Notes: a model not told the origin generated them from the sequence alone. Shown: positions 1 through 9,338, counted from the first letter of the stretch. The stretch is DNA of 64,000 bases from Abyssibius alkaniclasticus (GCF_020447305.1 NZ_CP095732.1:1644501-1708500), one strand, 5' to 3'. A program made the numbers and translations.

Positions 1-1127
1 CCCGCAAGGTCGGGATGGGCTTGCAGCACAGCCAGCCGTTCAGCATCGCTGGCGCTGCGAAAAGCGCGGCACAGAGCGTTATGCACCCCGGCGGCGCAAT
101 CATGCGCCGGCCCAAGGTCCAGCGCATGGGCGCGTTCGGCCACCCAGGGCGAATGCTCGAAAATACTGCCGAATTTCGCCACAAAACGCGCCGCATCCAT
201 CTGGCTGGGGCGCTCGCGGCGGGCGGGCGGGTGCGCCTTTGCCCAATGCGCGGCAATATCGGCGCGGCGCGCAAACCACACGCCCTCATGCGCCTGTGCA
301 TGGTCCAAGAACCGCATCAGCCCGGCAATCTTGCCTGGCCGCCCGATCAGGCGGCAATGCAGCCCGATGGACAGCATTTTCGGTGCGCCCGCCGCGCCTT
401 CGGCATAAAGCACATCGAAAGCATCGCGCAGATACTGGTAAAACTGCTCGCCGGTACTATAGCCCGGCGCGGTGGCAAAGCGCATGTCATTGGCTTCCAG
501 CGTATAGGGGATGATGAGCTGATCGCGCGCGCCGATCTCCGCCCAATAGGGCAGATCATCGTCATAAGTGTCCGAGATATAGTCCATCGCGCCGCTCTCA
601 GCCACCAGCCGCACGGTATTGGCCGAACAGCGCCCGGTATACCAGCCGCGCGGCGGGGTGCCGACAACCTCGGTATGCAGGCGAATGGCCTCGGCAATCG
701 CGGCGCGCTCCTCGGCCTCGGGCATGTCTTTGTGTTCAACCCATTTCAGCCCGTGGCTGGCAATTTCCCAATCCGCCGCCTTCATTGCCGCCACCTGTTC
801 GGGGCTGCGGGCAAGGGCCGTGGCCACCCCGTAAATGGTAATGGGAATGTCGCGCCCGGTGAACAGCCGGTGCAGCCGCCAGAACCCGGCGCGCGCGCCA
901 TATTCGTAAATCGATTCCATGTTCCAGTGCCGCTGGCCCGCCCATTGCGCCGCCCCCGGAATATCCGACAGGAACGCCTCAGACGCCGCATCGCCGTGGA
1001 GGATGCAATTCTCGCCGCCCTCTTCATAATTCAGCACAATCTGCACGGCGATTCTTGCATCATTGGGCCAATTTGCCCTGGGCGGGTTCGGCCCGTGGCC
1101 GCGCATATCGCGGGGGTAGCGGTTCAT
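1..1127 (-). CDS. puuE: Allantoinase PuuE fused to OHCU decarboxylase (UraD), 3' end cut by window
   Basis: The first ~300 residues look like the polysaccharide-deacetylase type allantoinase PuuE, with NYEEGGE at residues 33-39. This enzyme opens the allantoin ring to allantoate in the cytoplasm. From about residue 310 a second domain begins that matches 2-oxo-4-hydroxy-4-carboxy-5-ureidoimidazoline decarboxylase, and the frame leaves the window inside its characteristic HPDLAG motif (residues ~370-375). The fusion therefore joins two consecutive steps after urate oxidation. The start at 1127 is the ATG preceded by GGAGACAGGC. It is divergent from puuD, 159 bp away. The C-terminus lies outside the window, so intactness of UraD cannot be judged. 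Confidence 0.9.
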   Translation of the reverse strand, partial: MNRYPRDMRGHGPNPPRANWPNDARIAVQIVLNYEEGGENCILHGDAASEAFLSDIPGAAQWAGQRHWNMESIYEYGARAGFWRLHRLFTGRDIPITIYGVATALARSPEQVAAMKAADWEIASHGLKWVEHKDMPEAEERAAIAEAIRLHTEVVGTPPRGWYTGRCSANTVRLVAESGAMDYISDTYDDDLPYWAEIGARDQLIIPYTLEANDMRFATAPGYSTGEQFYQYLRDAFDVLYAEGAAGAPKMLSIGLHCRLIGRPGKIAGLMRFLDHAQAHEGVWFARRADIAAHWAKAHPPARRERPSQMDAARFVAKFGSIFEHSPWVAERAHALDLGPAHDCAAGVHNALCRAFRSASDAERLAVLQAHPDLA

Positions 1128-1186
1128 GCCTGTCTCCTTTTGGGCCAGTATCGGCCTTCACCTTGTGATAGCATTACGAAAGAGGA

Positions 1187-1197
1187 TTGATTATCAA
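1187..1197. promoter_or_regulatory. Short palindrome in the divergent puuE/puuD intergenic region
   Basis: TTGAT-T-ATCAA is a perfect 5-bp inverted repeat around one base, in an A+T-rich stretch between the divergent puuE-uraD and puuD genes. It could be an operator shared by both promoters. No regulator gene is adjacent, so the assignment is inference only. Confidence 0.3.
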
Positions 1198-1286
1198 GAT
1201 TGCATTGAAAGAAAAAGTTGAATTCGTTGATTTTGTTTGAAACGAAAGCCTGACAAAGTGGCGCCGAACAAGCGAGGGAGAGCGCG

Positions 1287-2516
1287 ATGTATGACTATGC
1301 GATCATGTGGGAATGGGGGGCGTTTGCCATCCGCTGGCTGCATGTCATCACCGCAATCGCCTGGATAGGCAGCTCGTTTTACTTCATCGCGCTCGATCTG
1401 GGGCTGCGCAAGGCGCCGGATTTGCCCGAAGGGGCGCATGGCGAGGAATGGCAGGTGCATGGCGGTGGCTTCTACCATATCCGCAAATATCTTGTTGCCC
1501 CTGCGGCAATGCCCGAGCATCTGACCTGGTTCAAATGGGAAAGCTATGCGACATGGCTTTCAGGTTTCGCCCTGCTGGCCGTGGTCTATTATGCGGGGGC
1601 AGATCTGTATCTGGTCGATGCGAATGTCTGGGATGTTTCGCCCTTCATCGGCATCCTCACCTCTATCGCCAGCATCATCGGCGCGTGGCTTGTGTATGAT
1701 CTGCTGTGCAAATCGCCGCTCAAGGCCAATGCCACCGCGCTGATGGTGCTGCTTTTCGCGCTGCTGGTCGGGCTGGCCTGGTTTTATACGCAAATCTTCA
1801 CGGGCCGCGCGGCTTTCCTGCATCTGGGGGCCATAACTGCCACCATCATGTCGGCCAATGTGTTCATGGTCATCATTCCGAACCAGAAGATCGTGGTCGC
1901 CGACCTGAAGGCCGGGCGCGTGCCCGATGCGAAATACGGCAAAATCGCCAAGCTGCGCAGCACGCATAACAACTATCTCACCCTGCCGGTGCTGTTTTTG
2001 ATGCTCTCCAACCACTACCCGCTGGCCTTTGCCACGCAGTATAACTGGATCATCGCCAGCCTTGTGTTCCTTATCGGCGTGACCATCCGCCACTATTTCA
2101 ACTCGGTCCATGCGCGCAAGGGCAAGCCGAACTGGACATGGGCGCTGGCGGCGATCCTGTTCATCATCATCGCCTGGCTGTCGACCGTGCCGGCCGTGCT
2201 TGGCGGGGATGAACGCGCGGCCCTGCCTGAACGCGCCCAGCGCATGGTTGCCGCCGCCGGGTTTGAAGATGTCAGCGACATCGTGCTTGGCCGCTGTTCC
2301 ATGTGCCATTCCGCAACCCCCGCCTGGGAAGGGATGCTGTGGCCCCCCAAGGGCGTGATGCTGGAAACCGAAGCGCAAATCGCGCTGCGTGCGCGCGAGA
2401 TTTACCTGCAGGCCGGGCGCAGCCACGCCATGCCACCCGCGAATATCACCTATATGAGCGATGAGGAGCGCCAGCAGATTGTTGCCTGGTTTGAAGGTAT
2501 TTCAAATGGCGGCTGA
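1287..2516 (+). CDS. puuD: Membrane urate hydroxylase/urate oxidase PuuD with C-terminal cytochrome c
   Basis: 409 residues. The first ~300 form several hydrophobic helices of the urate oxidase N-terminal family. A haem-binding CSMCH motif follows at residues 337-341, marking the cytochrome c domain. PuuD oxidises urate at the inner membrane and passes electrons into the respiratory chain instead of making hydrogen peroxide. It is divergent from the allantoinase/UraD fusion that handles the next products, and its last 11 bases overlap guaD. This makes a coherent purine-degradation locus. The start ATG follows GAGGGAGAGCGCG, a good ribosome binding site. Confidence 0.93.
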   Translation: MYDYAIMWEWGAFAIRWLHVITAIAWIGSSFYFIALDLGLRKAPDLPEGAHGEEWQVHGGGFYHIRKYLVAPAAMPEHLTWFKWESYATWLSGFALLAVVYYAGADLYLVDANVWDVSPFIGILTSIASIIGAWLVYDLLCKSPLKANATALMVLLFALLVGLAWFYTQIFTGRAAFLHLGAITATIMSANVFMVIIPNQKIVVADLKAGRVPDAKYGKIAKLRSTHNNYLTLPVLFLMLSNHYPLAFATQYNWIIASLVFLIGVTIRHYFNSVHARKGKPNWTWALAAILFIIIAWLSTVPAVLGGDERAALPERAQRMVAAAGFEDVSDIVLGRCSMCHSATPAWEGMLWPPKGVMLETEAQIALRAREIYLQAGRSHAMPPANITYMSDEERQQIVAWFEGISNGG

Positions 2517-3804
2517 AACCCTGCTGCGCGGCCGTGTGCTGCGCTTTGTGTCCGAACCCAAGGCGCCGGATGATCACGGCAGCTACCTGTTCGATGAAGA
2601 TGGCGGCGTGCTGATCAAGGATGGCAAGGTCAAGGCTTGCGGCGCTTTCGCAAGCCTGCGCGTAACCGCCCCCGATGCCACGCTCATCGACCACCGCCCG
2701 CACCTGATCCTGCCCGGTTTCATCGACACGCATCTGCATTTCGTGCAGATGCAGGTCATCGCCAGTTGGGGTGCGCAACTGCTCGACTGGCTCAACAACT
2801 ACACATTTCCGGCGGAAACCGAATTTGCCGACCCGGCGCATGGCGCGCGCATCGCCGATGCGTTTTTCGATGAGATGCTGCGCCACGGCACCACCACGCC
2901 GGTGGCCTATTGCTCCTCTCATCCGCAATCTGCCGAGGCGTATTTCACCGCCGCCGCTGCCCGCAACATGCGCGTGATCGGCGGCAAGGTCATGATGGAC
3001 CGCAACGCGCCGCCTGCCTTGTGCGACACCGCGCAGCGCGGGCATGACGAGACCGAGGCGCTTGTCGCCAGATGGCACGGCAAGGGCCGGGCCGAGGTGG
3101 CGATAACCCCGCGCTTCGCCATCACCTCGACCCCCGAACAGCTTGAAGCCGCAGGCGCGCTTGCCCGCGCCCACCCCACATGCCCCGTGCAAACGCACCT
3201 GAGCGAAAACCATGACGAGATTTCCTCAACCCTTGGCCTATACCCCAAGGCGAAAGACTATCTCGACATCTACCACAGCTACGGGTTGCTCGGCCCGCGC
3301 AGCCTGATGGGCCATTCCATCCACCTGTCGCCGCGCGAAATGGGCGTGATGGCCGAAACCGGCGCGGTGGCGGTGTTCTGCCCTACCTCGAACCTGTTCC
3401 TCGGCTCGGGCCTTTATAACGAGGCGGGCCTGGCCGAAGCCGGCGTGCGCCGCGCCATCGCCACCGATATCGGCGGCGGCACGAATTACTCGATGCTGCG
3501 CACGCTCGATGAAGGCTACAAGGTGCTGGCGCTGCGCGGCCAGAAACTGACGGCGCTCAAGGCCTTCTACTGGATCACCCTTGGAAATGCCCGCGCGCTG
3601 GGACTGGAAGATAAAATCGGCACGCTGGCACCGGGCTCCGAAGCCGACATCACCGTGCTGAACCCCGCCGCCACCCCCGCCATGGCCCTGCGCCACGCGC
3701 GCGTGGAAACACTGGCCGAAGAGCTATTCCTGCTGCAAGTGCTGGGCGATGATCGGGCGGTGGTGGAGACATATGCGGCGGGCGTGGCGCGTAAGCCGGG
3801 GTAG
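2506..3804 (+). CDS. guaD: Guanine deaminase
   Basis: 432 residues, amidohydrolase superfamily. Guanine deaminase hydrolyses guanine to xanthine and ammonia, feeding xanthine dehydrogenase and then urate. The metal site motif THLHF is visible (His76 and His78), preceded by PGFID. Later motifs include QTHLSEN, GHSIHLS and ATDIGGG, all typical of GuaD. The chosen ATG lies inside the last codons of puuD, giving an 11-bp overlap and implying translational coupling. A longer reading from 2461 would extend further into puuD and has no advantage. The final gene of the puuD-guaD unit. Confidence 0.93.
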   Translation: MAAETLLRGRVLRFVSEPKAPDDHGSYLFDEDGGVLIKDGKVKACGAFASLRVTAPDATLIDHRPHLILPGFIDTHLHFVQMQVIASWGAQLLDWLNNYTFPAETEFADPAHGARIADAFFDEMLRHGTTTPVAYCSSHPQSAEAYFTAAAARNMRVIGGKVMMDRNAPPALCDTAQRGHDETEALVARWHGKGRAEVAITPRFAITSTPEQLEAAGALARAHPTCPVQTHLSENHDEISSTLGLYPKAKDYLDIYHSYGLLGPRSLMGHSIHLSPREMGVMAETGAVAVFCPTSNLFLGSGLYNEAGLAEAGVRRAIATDIGGGTNYSMLRTLDEGYKVLALRGQKLTALKAFYWITLGNARALGLEDKIGTLAPGSEADITVLNPAATPAMALRHARVETLAEELFLLQVLGDDRAVVETYAAGVARKPG

Positions 3805-3888
3805 GGTGCGCCTCAAACCTGATGACTAACTACTGAATCTAGCCCGTCTTTTGACTTTCAACATATGCGCAGAGAAAACAACACGCGT

Positions 3889-3978
3889 TTATTCTGTAGT
3901 TGTGAACGGTGTGCCGGTCTTGATGTGGTCCCGCTCGAAACTGATCACCGCTTCCGCGATGTATCGACGGCCTTTCAT
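3889..3978 (-). CDS. Possible 29-residue small ORF between guaD and hutH
   Basis: In the 254-bp gap between the convergent guaD and hutH genes, a minus-strand frame MKGRRYIAEAVISFERDHIK... of 29 residues starts 5 nt after a GGAG ribosome binding site. I do not recognise it. It may be a small protein, a gene remnant or chance. The rest of the gap shows nothing clear. Confidence 0.2.
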   Translation of the reverse strand: MKGRRYIAEAVISFERDHIKTGTPFTTTE

Positions 3979-4058
3979 GCCCGCTCCGTCTCACCAAGGC
4001 GGCGCGGCGACATGGCGCTAACTGCGGCTATGCGCCCGCGCCGCGCTGCACCGTTGCG

Positions 4059-5597
4059 CTAATCCCAAAGCGCCGGCAGCTTCAGCCCGCAGGCCGCTGT
4101 AATCCTCCCATTTGTCACCAAATCCGCCGCCAGTTCCAACTCCGGCGCAAGGTAGCGGTCCTCGGCCAAGGGCGGGATGTGTTTGCCAAGTTCACCCAGC
4201 ACGCCCGCCAGCGCGGGGCTGGTGGTAAGCGGGGCGCGAAAGCCGATGCCTTGGGCGGCGCAGAGCAGTTCCACCCCCAGAATCCGGTTCAGGTTTTCGG
4301 CCATCGGCAGCAGGCGGCGCGCGCCGTGGGCGGCCATCGACACATGGTCTTCCTGGTTGGCCGAGGTCGGTGTGCTGTCGGTCACACAGGGGTTGGCGCG
4401 GTGCTTGTTCTCGCTCATCAGCGCGGCGGTGGTGACTTCGGCAATCATGAAGCCCGAATTCAGCCCCGGATTGGGGGTCAGGAAGGGGGGCAAATCGTGG
4501 CTCAGCGTCGGGTCGACCATCAGCGCCACGCGGCGCTGGGCGATGGCGCCGATCTCGGCCATTGCGAGCGCGATCATATCGGCGGCAAAGCCCACGGGTT
4601 CGGCATGGAAGTTGCCGCCCGACACAATCAGCCCCGCCTCGACCAGCACGAGCGGGTTGTCGGTGGCGGCATTGGCTTCAATTTCCAGCGTGGCGGCGGC
4701 CTGGCGCAGCACATCCATCGCAGCACCGGTCACCTGCGGTTGGCAGCGGATGCAATAGGGGTCTTGCACGCGGGTATCGCCCTCGCGGTGGCTTTCGCGG
4801 ATCTCGCTGCCCGCCAGCAAGTCGCGCAAAGCATCGGCCGCCTCGATCTGCCCGCGATGGCCGCGCAGCGCGTGGATTTCGGGCTGGAGCGGCGCGGTGG
4901 AGCCCATGATCGCATCGGTTGACAGCGCCGAGGTGACCAGCGCCGCCTGCGCCGCCCGCCATGCCGCAAACAGCCCGACAAGCGCCGTGGCGGTGGAAAA
5001 CTGCGTGCCGTTGATAAGCGCAAGCCCTTCCTTGGGGCCAAGCACCACAGGCTCCAGCCCCGCCTTGGCCAGCGCTATGCCACCGGGCATCGTCTCGCCC
5101 TTATAGCGCGCCTCACCCTCGCCAATCATCACCGCCGCCATATGCGCAAGCGGGGCAAGGTCGCCCGAAGCGCCCACGCTGCCCTGCGCGGGGATGACGG
5201 GGGTCACACCCTTGGCCAACATATTCTCCAACTGCTCGACAATCACCCAGCGCACGCCCGACGCCCCGCGCCCGAGCGAAAGCAGCTTGAGCGCCATCAT
5301 CAGCCGCGCGTGCCGGTCGGGTATCGCCTCGCCCACACCGCAGCAATGCGACAGGATGAGGTTGCGCTGCAGCGTCTCGGTATCTTCGGGTTCGATCTTC
5401 AGGCTGGCGAGCTTTCCAAAGCCGGTATTCACCCCGTAAACCGGCGCATTGCCCGCAGCGGCCCGCGCGATCATATCGGCGGCATGGTCCACGGCGGCAC
5501 GGCAGGCGGGGTTCAGCCGGGCGGCGGCATTGCTGTCAAAAATTGCGGCAAGCGCGCCAAGGCTGGTGGCGCCGGGGGTAAGCATATGGCTGGGCAT
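4059..5597 (-). CDS. hutH: Histidine ammonia-lyase
   Basis: 512 residues, the usual HutH length. The enzyme eliminates ammonia from L-histidine to give urocanate. The MIO cofactor-forming tripeptide Ala-Ser-Gly is at residues 143-145 within [11 protein letters not shown], and the active-site loop [10 protein letters not shown] is at 54-63. It is downstream of hutD on the same strand, 64 bp away, with a likely own promoter and operator in that gap. The next pathway genes (hutU, hutI, hutG or hutF) are not in the window, so the rest of the pathway must be encoded elsewhere. Confidence 0.96.
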   Translation of the reverse strand: MPSHMLTPGATSLGALAAIFDSNAAARLNPACRAAVDHAADMIARAAAGNAPVYGVNTGFGKLASLKIEPEDTETLQRNLILSHCCGVGEAIPDRHARLMMALKLLSLGRGASGVRWVIVEQLENMLAKGVTPVIPAQGSVGASGDLAPLAHMAAVMIGEGEARYKGETMPGGIALAKAGLEPVVLGPKEGLALINGTQFSTATALVGLFAAWRAAQAALVTSALSTDAIMGSTAPLQPEIHALRGHRGQIEAADALRDLLAGSEIRESHREGDTRVQDPYCIRCQPQVTGAAMDVLRQAAATLEIEANAATDNPLVLVEAGLIVSGGNFHAEPVGFAADMIALAMAEIGAIAQRRVALMVDPTLSHDLPPFLTPNPGLNSGFMIAEVTTAALMSENKHRANPCVTDSTPTSANQEDHVSMAAHGARRLLPMAENLNRILGVELLCAAQGIGFRAPLTTSPALAGVLGELGKHIPPLAEDRYLAPELELAADLVTNGRITAACGLKLPALWD

Positions 5598-5650
5598 GGC
5601 TGGTCCTTCATCGCGGGGATTTGCCGGAAACCTACGCCTTGGCGATTATT

Positions 5651-5666
5651 ATGTCTATACATTATA
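5651..5666 (-). promoter_or_regulatory. Probable hutH promoter -10 box and overlapping HutC-type operator
   Basis: Read on the minus strand, a perfect TATAAT (5661-5666) is directly followed by ATGTATAGACAT (5651-5662), an imperfect palindrome with 10 of 12 positions symmetric. It lies about 55 bp before the hutH start and overlaps the hutD stop codon. The half-site ATGTCT recurs in the palindrome before hutC. The arrangement suggests repression of hutH by HutC. Confidence 0.5.
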
Positions 5667-6180
5667 TTGCGGATGTGAGGCGGATGACGAGCGCCGCAAA
5701 TCCGGAAGGCAGGGTGACGGGCGCGCCGTGCAGCAAGGCGGTGCCGTGGGTGGTGAGCTTGCCGAACGGCTGCGGGCCAAGCGCGAAAATCGCGACCGGG
5801 CCGGGGCCGGGGGTGACGGTGCCGCCGGTTTGCAAGGTAACTTCGGCCTGCCAAAGCTGCGGATTGTAGATGAGGTTGAGGTCGCGGACCGCGCCGTTCA
5901 GCAGGCGGCCCTGCACGGGCATTTCGCCGGAGAAGGCGACGGGCTGGCGGGGCAGGGCGGTGAGGGTTTCGTGCGGCGTTTCAAGGGCAATGCCCGCGCC
6001 TTCGATGACCGTTAGGATGCGAAACAGGCCCGGAAAGGGCGAAAACGGGCCGTTTTGTGCCACTTCCGCCATGCTGAGGCGCCATGTATAGGGGGCGGCG
6101 TCGGTGAATATCTCATGCGTGACCCCGCCGCCGTTGCGCCAGGGCATCGCGGTGTAGTCCTGTGGGGGGATGATCTGCAT
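5662..6180 (-). CDS. hutD: HutD/Ves family cupin
   Basis: 172 residues, beginning MQIIPPQDYTAMPWRNGGG, the recognisable start of the HutD/Ves family. HutD is a small cupin-fold protein encoded in many histidine-utilisation operons; it is thought to tune the pathway rather than to catalyse a main step. Here it is the first gene of the hutD-hutH unit, divergent from hutC. The start ATG at 6180 follows a GGGGGG-rich ribosome binding site. Nothing in it looks truncated. Confidence 0.88.
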   Translation of the reverse strand: MQIIPPQDYTAMPWRNGGGVTHEIFTDAAPYTWRLSMAEVAQNGPFSPFPGLFRILTVIEGAGIALETPHETLTALPRQPVAFSGEMPVQGRLLNGAVRDLNLIYNPQLWQAEVTLQTGGTVTPGPGPVAIFALGPQPFGKLTTHGTALLHGAPVTLPSGFAALVIRLTSAI

Positions 6181-6207
6181 TGCCAGCCCTTCTCAGCCTG
6201 CTATCAT

Positions 6208-6230
6208 CAGACATAATAGGGATATGTCTG
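6208..6230. promoter_or_regulatory. Inverted repeat (probable HutC operator) between hutD and hutC
   Basis: CAGACATA (6208-6215) and TATGTCTG (6223-6230) are perfect 8-bp arms around a 7-bp spacer in the divergent hutD/hutC region. They share the ATGTCT half-site with the element before hutH. Position and symmetry fit an autoregulatory GntR/HutC operator. Confidence 0.5.
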
Positions 6231-6250
6231 CCATTAAGGGAAGGGTGCAT

Positions 6251-6949
6251 ATGGGTGCCGCGCGGGTGCAGTTTCGTGATGTGAAGGCCGAAATACTGCG
6301 CCGGATTCGCGCGGGCGAATGGGCGCCGGGCGCGCTTTTGCCGGGTGAGGTTGAACTGGCGGCGGAATTTGGCTGCGCGCGCGCCACGGTCAACCGGGCG
6401 CTGCGCGAATTGGCCGAAGATGGCGTGATCGACCGGCGGCGCAAGGCGGGCACGCGGGTGAAGCTGGTGCGCGCACGCCACGCAAAATTCACCATTCCGC
6501 TGGTGCGCGCCGAGGTCGAGGCGACCGGCGCCGCCTATCGTTATACGCTGATCACCCGCGACATCTGCCCGCCGCCCGACTGGCTTGCCGCCCAGCTTGG
6601 CCTGAAAGCGCGCGCGCGGATGCTGCATGTCACCTGTATGCATTACGCCAATAACGCGCCTTTCCAGTATGAGGATCGCTGGATCAACATTGCCGCCGTG
6701 CCGGGGGTGGAGGCGGCAGAGCTTGAACAGATCAGCCCGAATGAATGGCTGGTTGATGCCGTGCCCTTTACCGATGTCGACCTCAGCTTTTCGGCCATTG
6801 CCGCCAGCGAGACGCTGGCGCGCTATCTGCATTGCCAGCCCGCAACGCCGCTGTTTCAGGCCGAACGCACGACTTGGCTAGACGGGATGCCCGTTACCCA
6901 TGCGGTGCTGAGCTTTGCGCCCGGCTACCGGATGACAACGCGCTATTGA
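6251..6949 (+). CDS. hutC: GntR/HutC-family histidine utilisation repressor
   Basis: 232 residues from the ATG at 6251. An N-terminal winged helix of GntR type (roughly residues 8-75, with LPGEVELAAEFGCARATVNRALREL) is followed by a UTRA ligand domain to the end. HutC normally represses hut genes and is released by urocanate. The ATG at 6251 is chosen because AAGGGAAGGG precedes it by 6 nt. An in-frame ATG at 6224 falls inside the inverted repeat that is the likely operator. Divergent from hutD-hutH, which are its probable targets. Confidence 0.88.
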   Translation: MGAARVQFRDVKAEILRRIRAGEWAPGALLPGEVELAAEFGCARATVNRALRELAEDGVIDRRRKAGTRVKLVRARHAKFTIPLVRAEVEATGAAYRYTLITRDICPPPDWLAAQLGLKARARMLHVTCMHYANNAPFQYEDRWINIAAVPGVEAAELEQISPNEWLVDAVPFTDVDLSFSAIAASETLARYLHCQPATPLFQAERTTWLDGMPVTHAVLSFAPGYRMTTRY

Positions 6950-7989
6950 CCTTGCGCATTTGTGCTGGTGGGCTGCACCATTGCCGCAATCCATTCATCC
7001 AGAAAGGCGGCGCGTTTCATCTGGTCGAGATAGACCAGCAAACCGGCCCCCATCGGAATGGGCCGGAACGAGGGCGATTCGGCCAGGGTTGCCCCGTCGA
7101 TTGGCGGCAGGCCCGTATGGGTGCGGATGGCCGCACGCCCGCTGGGGCTGAGCAGGAACTCGATGAACCGGCCGCCAAGCGCCGGGTTTTCCGCGGTTGC
7201 GGGGATGAGCGCGGTGCGCAGCATCACATGCGTATAATCGCCCATGTAAATGACCGAGCCTTCCTCGGAGGGGCGCGCATCGGCATAAGAGCCGATGACG
7301 TTATAGGCAACCAGAAGCGCGCCGCTGTCGATGCCGTTGATCATGTCGGAGGTGCAGCAGAACAGCTGCGGCCTGAGGCTGCCCATGACTTCGGCCAAAC
7401 GCCAATAGGCATCGGACTGGCGGGCATCCTGCGTGGCGAACAGATAGCCAAGCCCGCTGTTGCGCAGATCATAGGTGCCAACGCGGCCCGTGAACAGCTC
7501 CGGATTGTCGCGCAGCAGCGCGATCAGGTCCTGGCGGGTTTTGGGCACGGGCAAATCGCCAAGCCCGGCGCGCGAAATCAGCACCACGGCGGGTTCCTGG
7601 GTGAAGGCAAACAGCCGGTCAGCCCAGCGCGCCCAATCGGGCAGGGCGGCCGTGGCGGCGCTGGAATAGGTTTGTGCCAGACCGTCATTTGCAAGCTTGG
7701 TCTGCAAATCCATCGCCGAGGACAGGGCAAGGTCGAAGGCCGCCCCTTCGGTTGCGATGGCCATGTAAACCGCCGCCGAACTGGCAACGGTATAGTCAAC
7801 CGCCACATCGGGGTTTTCCTGCTGAAAGGCCTGCACGAGCGGCGCGAACAGGTCAAGATCGCCCGTCGAGATGATGCGCAGCACGGGGCTGTCTGGCCCG
7901 GCGGCAAACAGGCGCTGGTTTTCAACCTCGTAGCCGCGGGCCCCCAGCCCTAATGTGGCAAGGATGATGGCAAGAACAGCTTGGCGCAT
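6943..7989 (-). CDS. Periplasmic solute-binding protein co-encoded with a TctDE-type two-component system
   Basis: 348 residues with an N-terminal hydrophobic segment (roughly residues 3-17) that is probably a signal peptide. The mature part resembles ABC-type extracellular solute-binding proteins of the iron/2-aminoethylphosphonate-like class (LRIISTGDLDLFAPLVQAFQQENP near the start, SAVYMAIA-like region). No permease or ATPase gene is nearby. Its first 40 bases overlap the end of the sensor kinase gene, so it is the third gene of the response regulator-kinase-binding protein operon. It may present a ligand to the kinase rather than to a transporter. The ligand is not known. Confidence 0.75.
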   Translation of the reverse strand: MRQAVLAIILATLGLGARGYEVENQRLFAAGPDSPVLRIISTGDLDLFAPLVQAFQQENPDVAVDYTVASSAAVYMAIATEGAAFDLALSSAMDLQTKLANDGLAQTYSSAATAALPDWARWADRLFAFTQEPAVVLISRAGLGDLPVPKTRQDLIALLRDNPELFTGRVGTYDLRNSGLGYLFATQDARQSDAYWRLAEVMGSLRPQLFCCTSDMINGIDSGALLVAYNVIGSYADARPSEEGSVIYMGDYTHVMLRTALIPATAENPALGGRFIEFLLSPSGRAAIRTHTGLPPIDGATLAESPSFRPIPMGAGLLVYLDQMKRAAFLDEWIAAMVQPTSTNAQGQ

Positions 7990-9338
7990 ACGCCCCCCTT
8001 GGATTGTTGTTCCAGCGCGAAAGCCCCGCCATGACTGCGCGCCACTTCGTGAATGATGGTCAGGCCAAGGCCGGAGCCGACCACATCGGCGACATTATTG
8101 CCGCGTTTGAAGCGCGATGCGAGGGTTTCGGGGCTGACCCCGGCCAGCCCGCGCCCGTCATCGCATATGGCCAGGCAGTGCCGGCCGGCTTCGGTGGTCA
8201 GCGTGAGTGTGACCGAGCTGTCGGCGGGCGAGTATTTGATGGCGTTGTCCAGCATGTTGCGAATGGCGCTTTCAATCAGCAATCGATCGCCCAAAACAAA
8301 GGCGGGGCCGTATTTTGTGGGCAGTTTCAGGGTTACATCCTTGATATCGGCGCTGGGGGTAAGCGCGCGCAGAGCATGGCCAAGCATGTCATGCAGATCG
8401 ACCTGGGCAAGCTCCATATGATCGGAACGGAAGTTGACCATTGCATGATCAAGCAACTGGCCCGCCGAGCGGCCGCTTTCTTCGGCGGCACGAATGACCG
8501 CGCGCAGCGCGCGGCGGCTGTCATCGGACTGAGCCAGGCGCAGGGCGATTTCCGCTTGCGTGCGCAGCGTGGCCAGGGGTGTGCGCACATGATGCGCGGC
8601 CTCGACGATAAAGGTTTCGGTGCGGTCGAGTGCTGCGCGCAGCCGCGCCATGAATTCATTGAGCGCGGCGCTGAGCGGGGCAAGTTCGCGCGGCACGGGC
8701 TGGCGCAGGGGCGAAAGATCGGCCGGGCCACGGCGGCGCACGGCTTCGGCCACGCGGCGCACCGGGGCAAGGGCGCGTTCGGTTGCAACCCAGTTCAAAA
8801 GGCCCGCGACAATGAAAAACCCGATGCCAAGCCCGGCGGCAAGATTGGCCACGCGCGAGGCAATGCCCGCAAGCCCGTTGCGGGTTTGTGCAACGATCAC
8901 GGTAATTTCAACCGGCCTGTCAACCACGGTGACAACGCGCCTTAGCGCCACGGCGCGCAACGTGACGCCGCGAAACGCGATGGTATAGTAAACCGGGCGC
9001 AGCAGGCTTGGGGCGGTTTCGGGCAGGGGCAGGTCGTTATAGCCGGTCAGCGTGCCGTCGCGGGTTTCAATGCGGTAGAACACACGTTCGGCATTGACGG
9101 CCCCAAGCATGGAAAAGGCGGAATAAGGGATGTCGACCACCAACTGCCCGTCGCGCGACCCAAGCTCTTCGGCGATTGTGGCCGCCGAGGCGCCGAGAAT
9201 ATTGTCTTGCGTGGCTTCGGCGGCCTGGTTGGCCACGGTGCGCACCCCGAAATAGATAAGCGCCGACAGCACGGCGGCAACCCCCAGAAGCTGGATCAGC
9301 AACCGGCGGCGCAGCGATTGTGTGGCGCGCCGGCTCAT
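7950..9338 (-). CDS. tctE: TctE-like sensor histidine kinase
   Basis: 462 residues. Membrane segments lie near residues 13-31 and 168-185 and bracket a periplasmic sensor domain. A HAMP-like linker leads to the H-box AAHHVRTPLATL with His249 as probable phosphoacceptor. The N-box LDNAIKYSP and G-box DDGRGL follow. The order and the AAHxxRTP motif fit TctE, which senses tricarboxylates in the model system. Its start overlaps the response regulator stop (ATGA), and its end overlaps the binding-protein gene by 40 bp. The divergent tctCBA genes are the natural target. Confidence 0.87.
   Translation of the reverse strand: MSRRATQSLRRRLLIQLLGVAAVLSALIYFGVRTVANQAAEATQDNILGASAATIAEELGSRDGQLVVDIPYSAFSMLGAVNAERVFYRIETRDGTLTGYNDLPLPETAPSLLRPVYYTIAFRGVTLRAVALRRVVTVVDRPVEITVIVAQTRNGLAGIASRVANLAAGLGIGFFIVAGLLNWVATERALAPVRRVAEAVRRRGPADLSPLRQPVPRELAPLSAALNEFMARLRAALDRTETFIVEAAHHVRTPLATLRTQAEIALRLAQSDDSRRALRAVIRAAEESGRSAGQLLDHAMVNFRSDHMELAQVDLHDMLGHALRALTPSADIKDVTLKLPTKYGPAFVLGDRLLIESAIRNMLDNAIKYSPADSSVTLTLTTEAGRHCLAICDDGRGLAGVSPETLASRFKRGNNVADVVGSGLGLTIIHEVARSHGGAFALEQQSKGGVCAKLFLPSSLPH

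Noticed and set aside
15-1190. 391-codon plus-strand open frame across the left edge
   Set aside because: It is antisense to the puuE-uraD fusion, which has clear allantoinase and OHCU motifs in the other direction.
3865-4062. 65-codon plus-strand frame between guaD and hutH
   Set aside because: No good ribosome binding site, composition unlike neighbours, and no family features.
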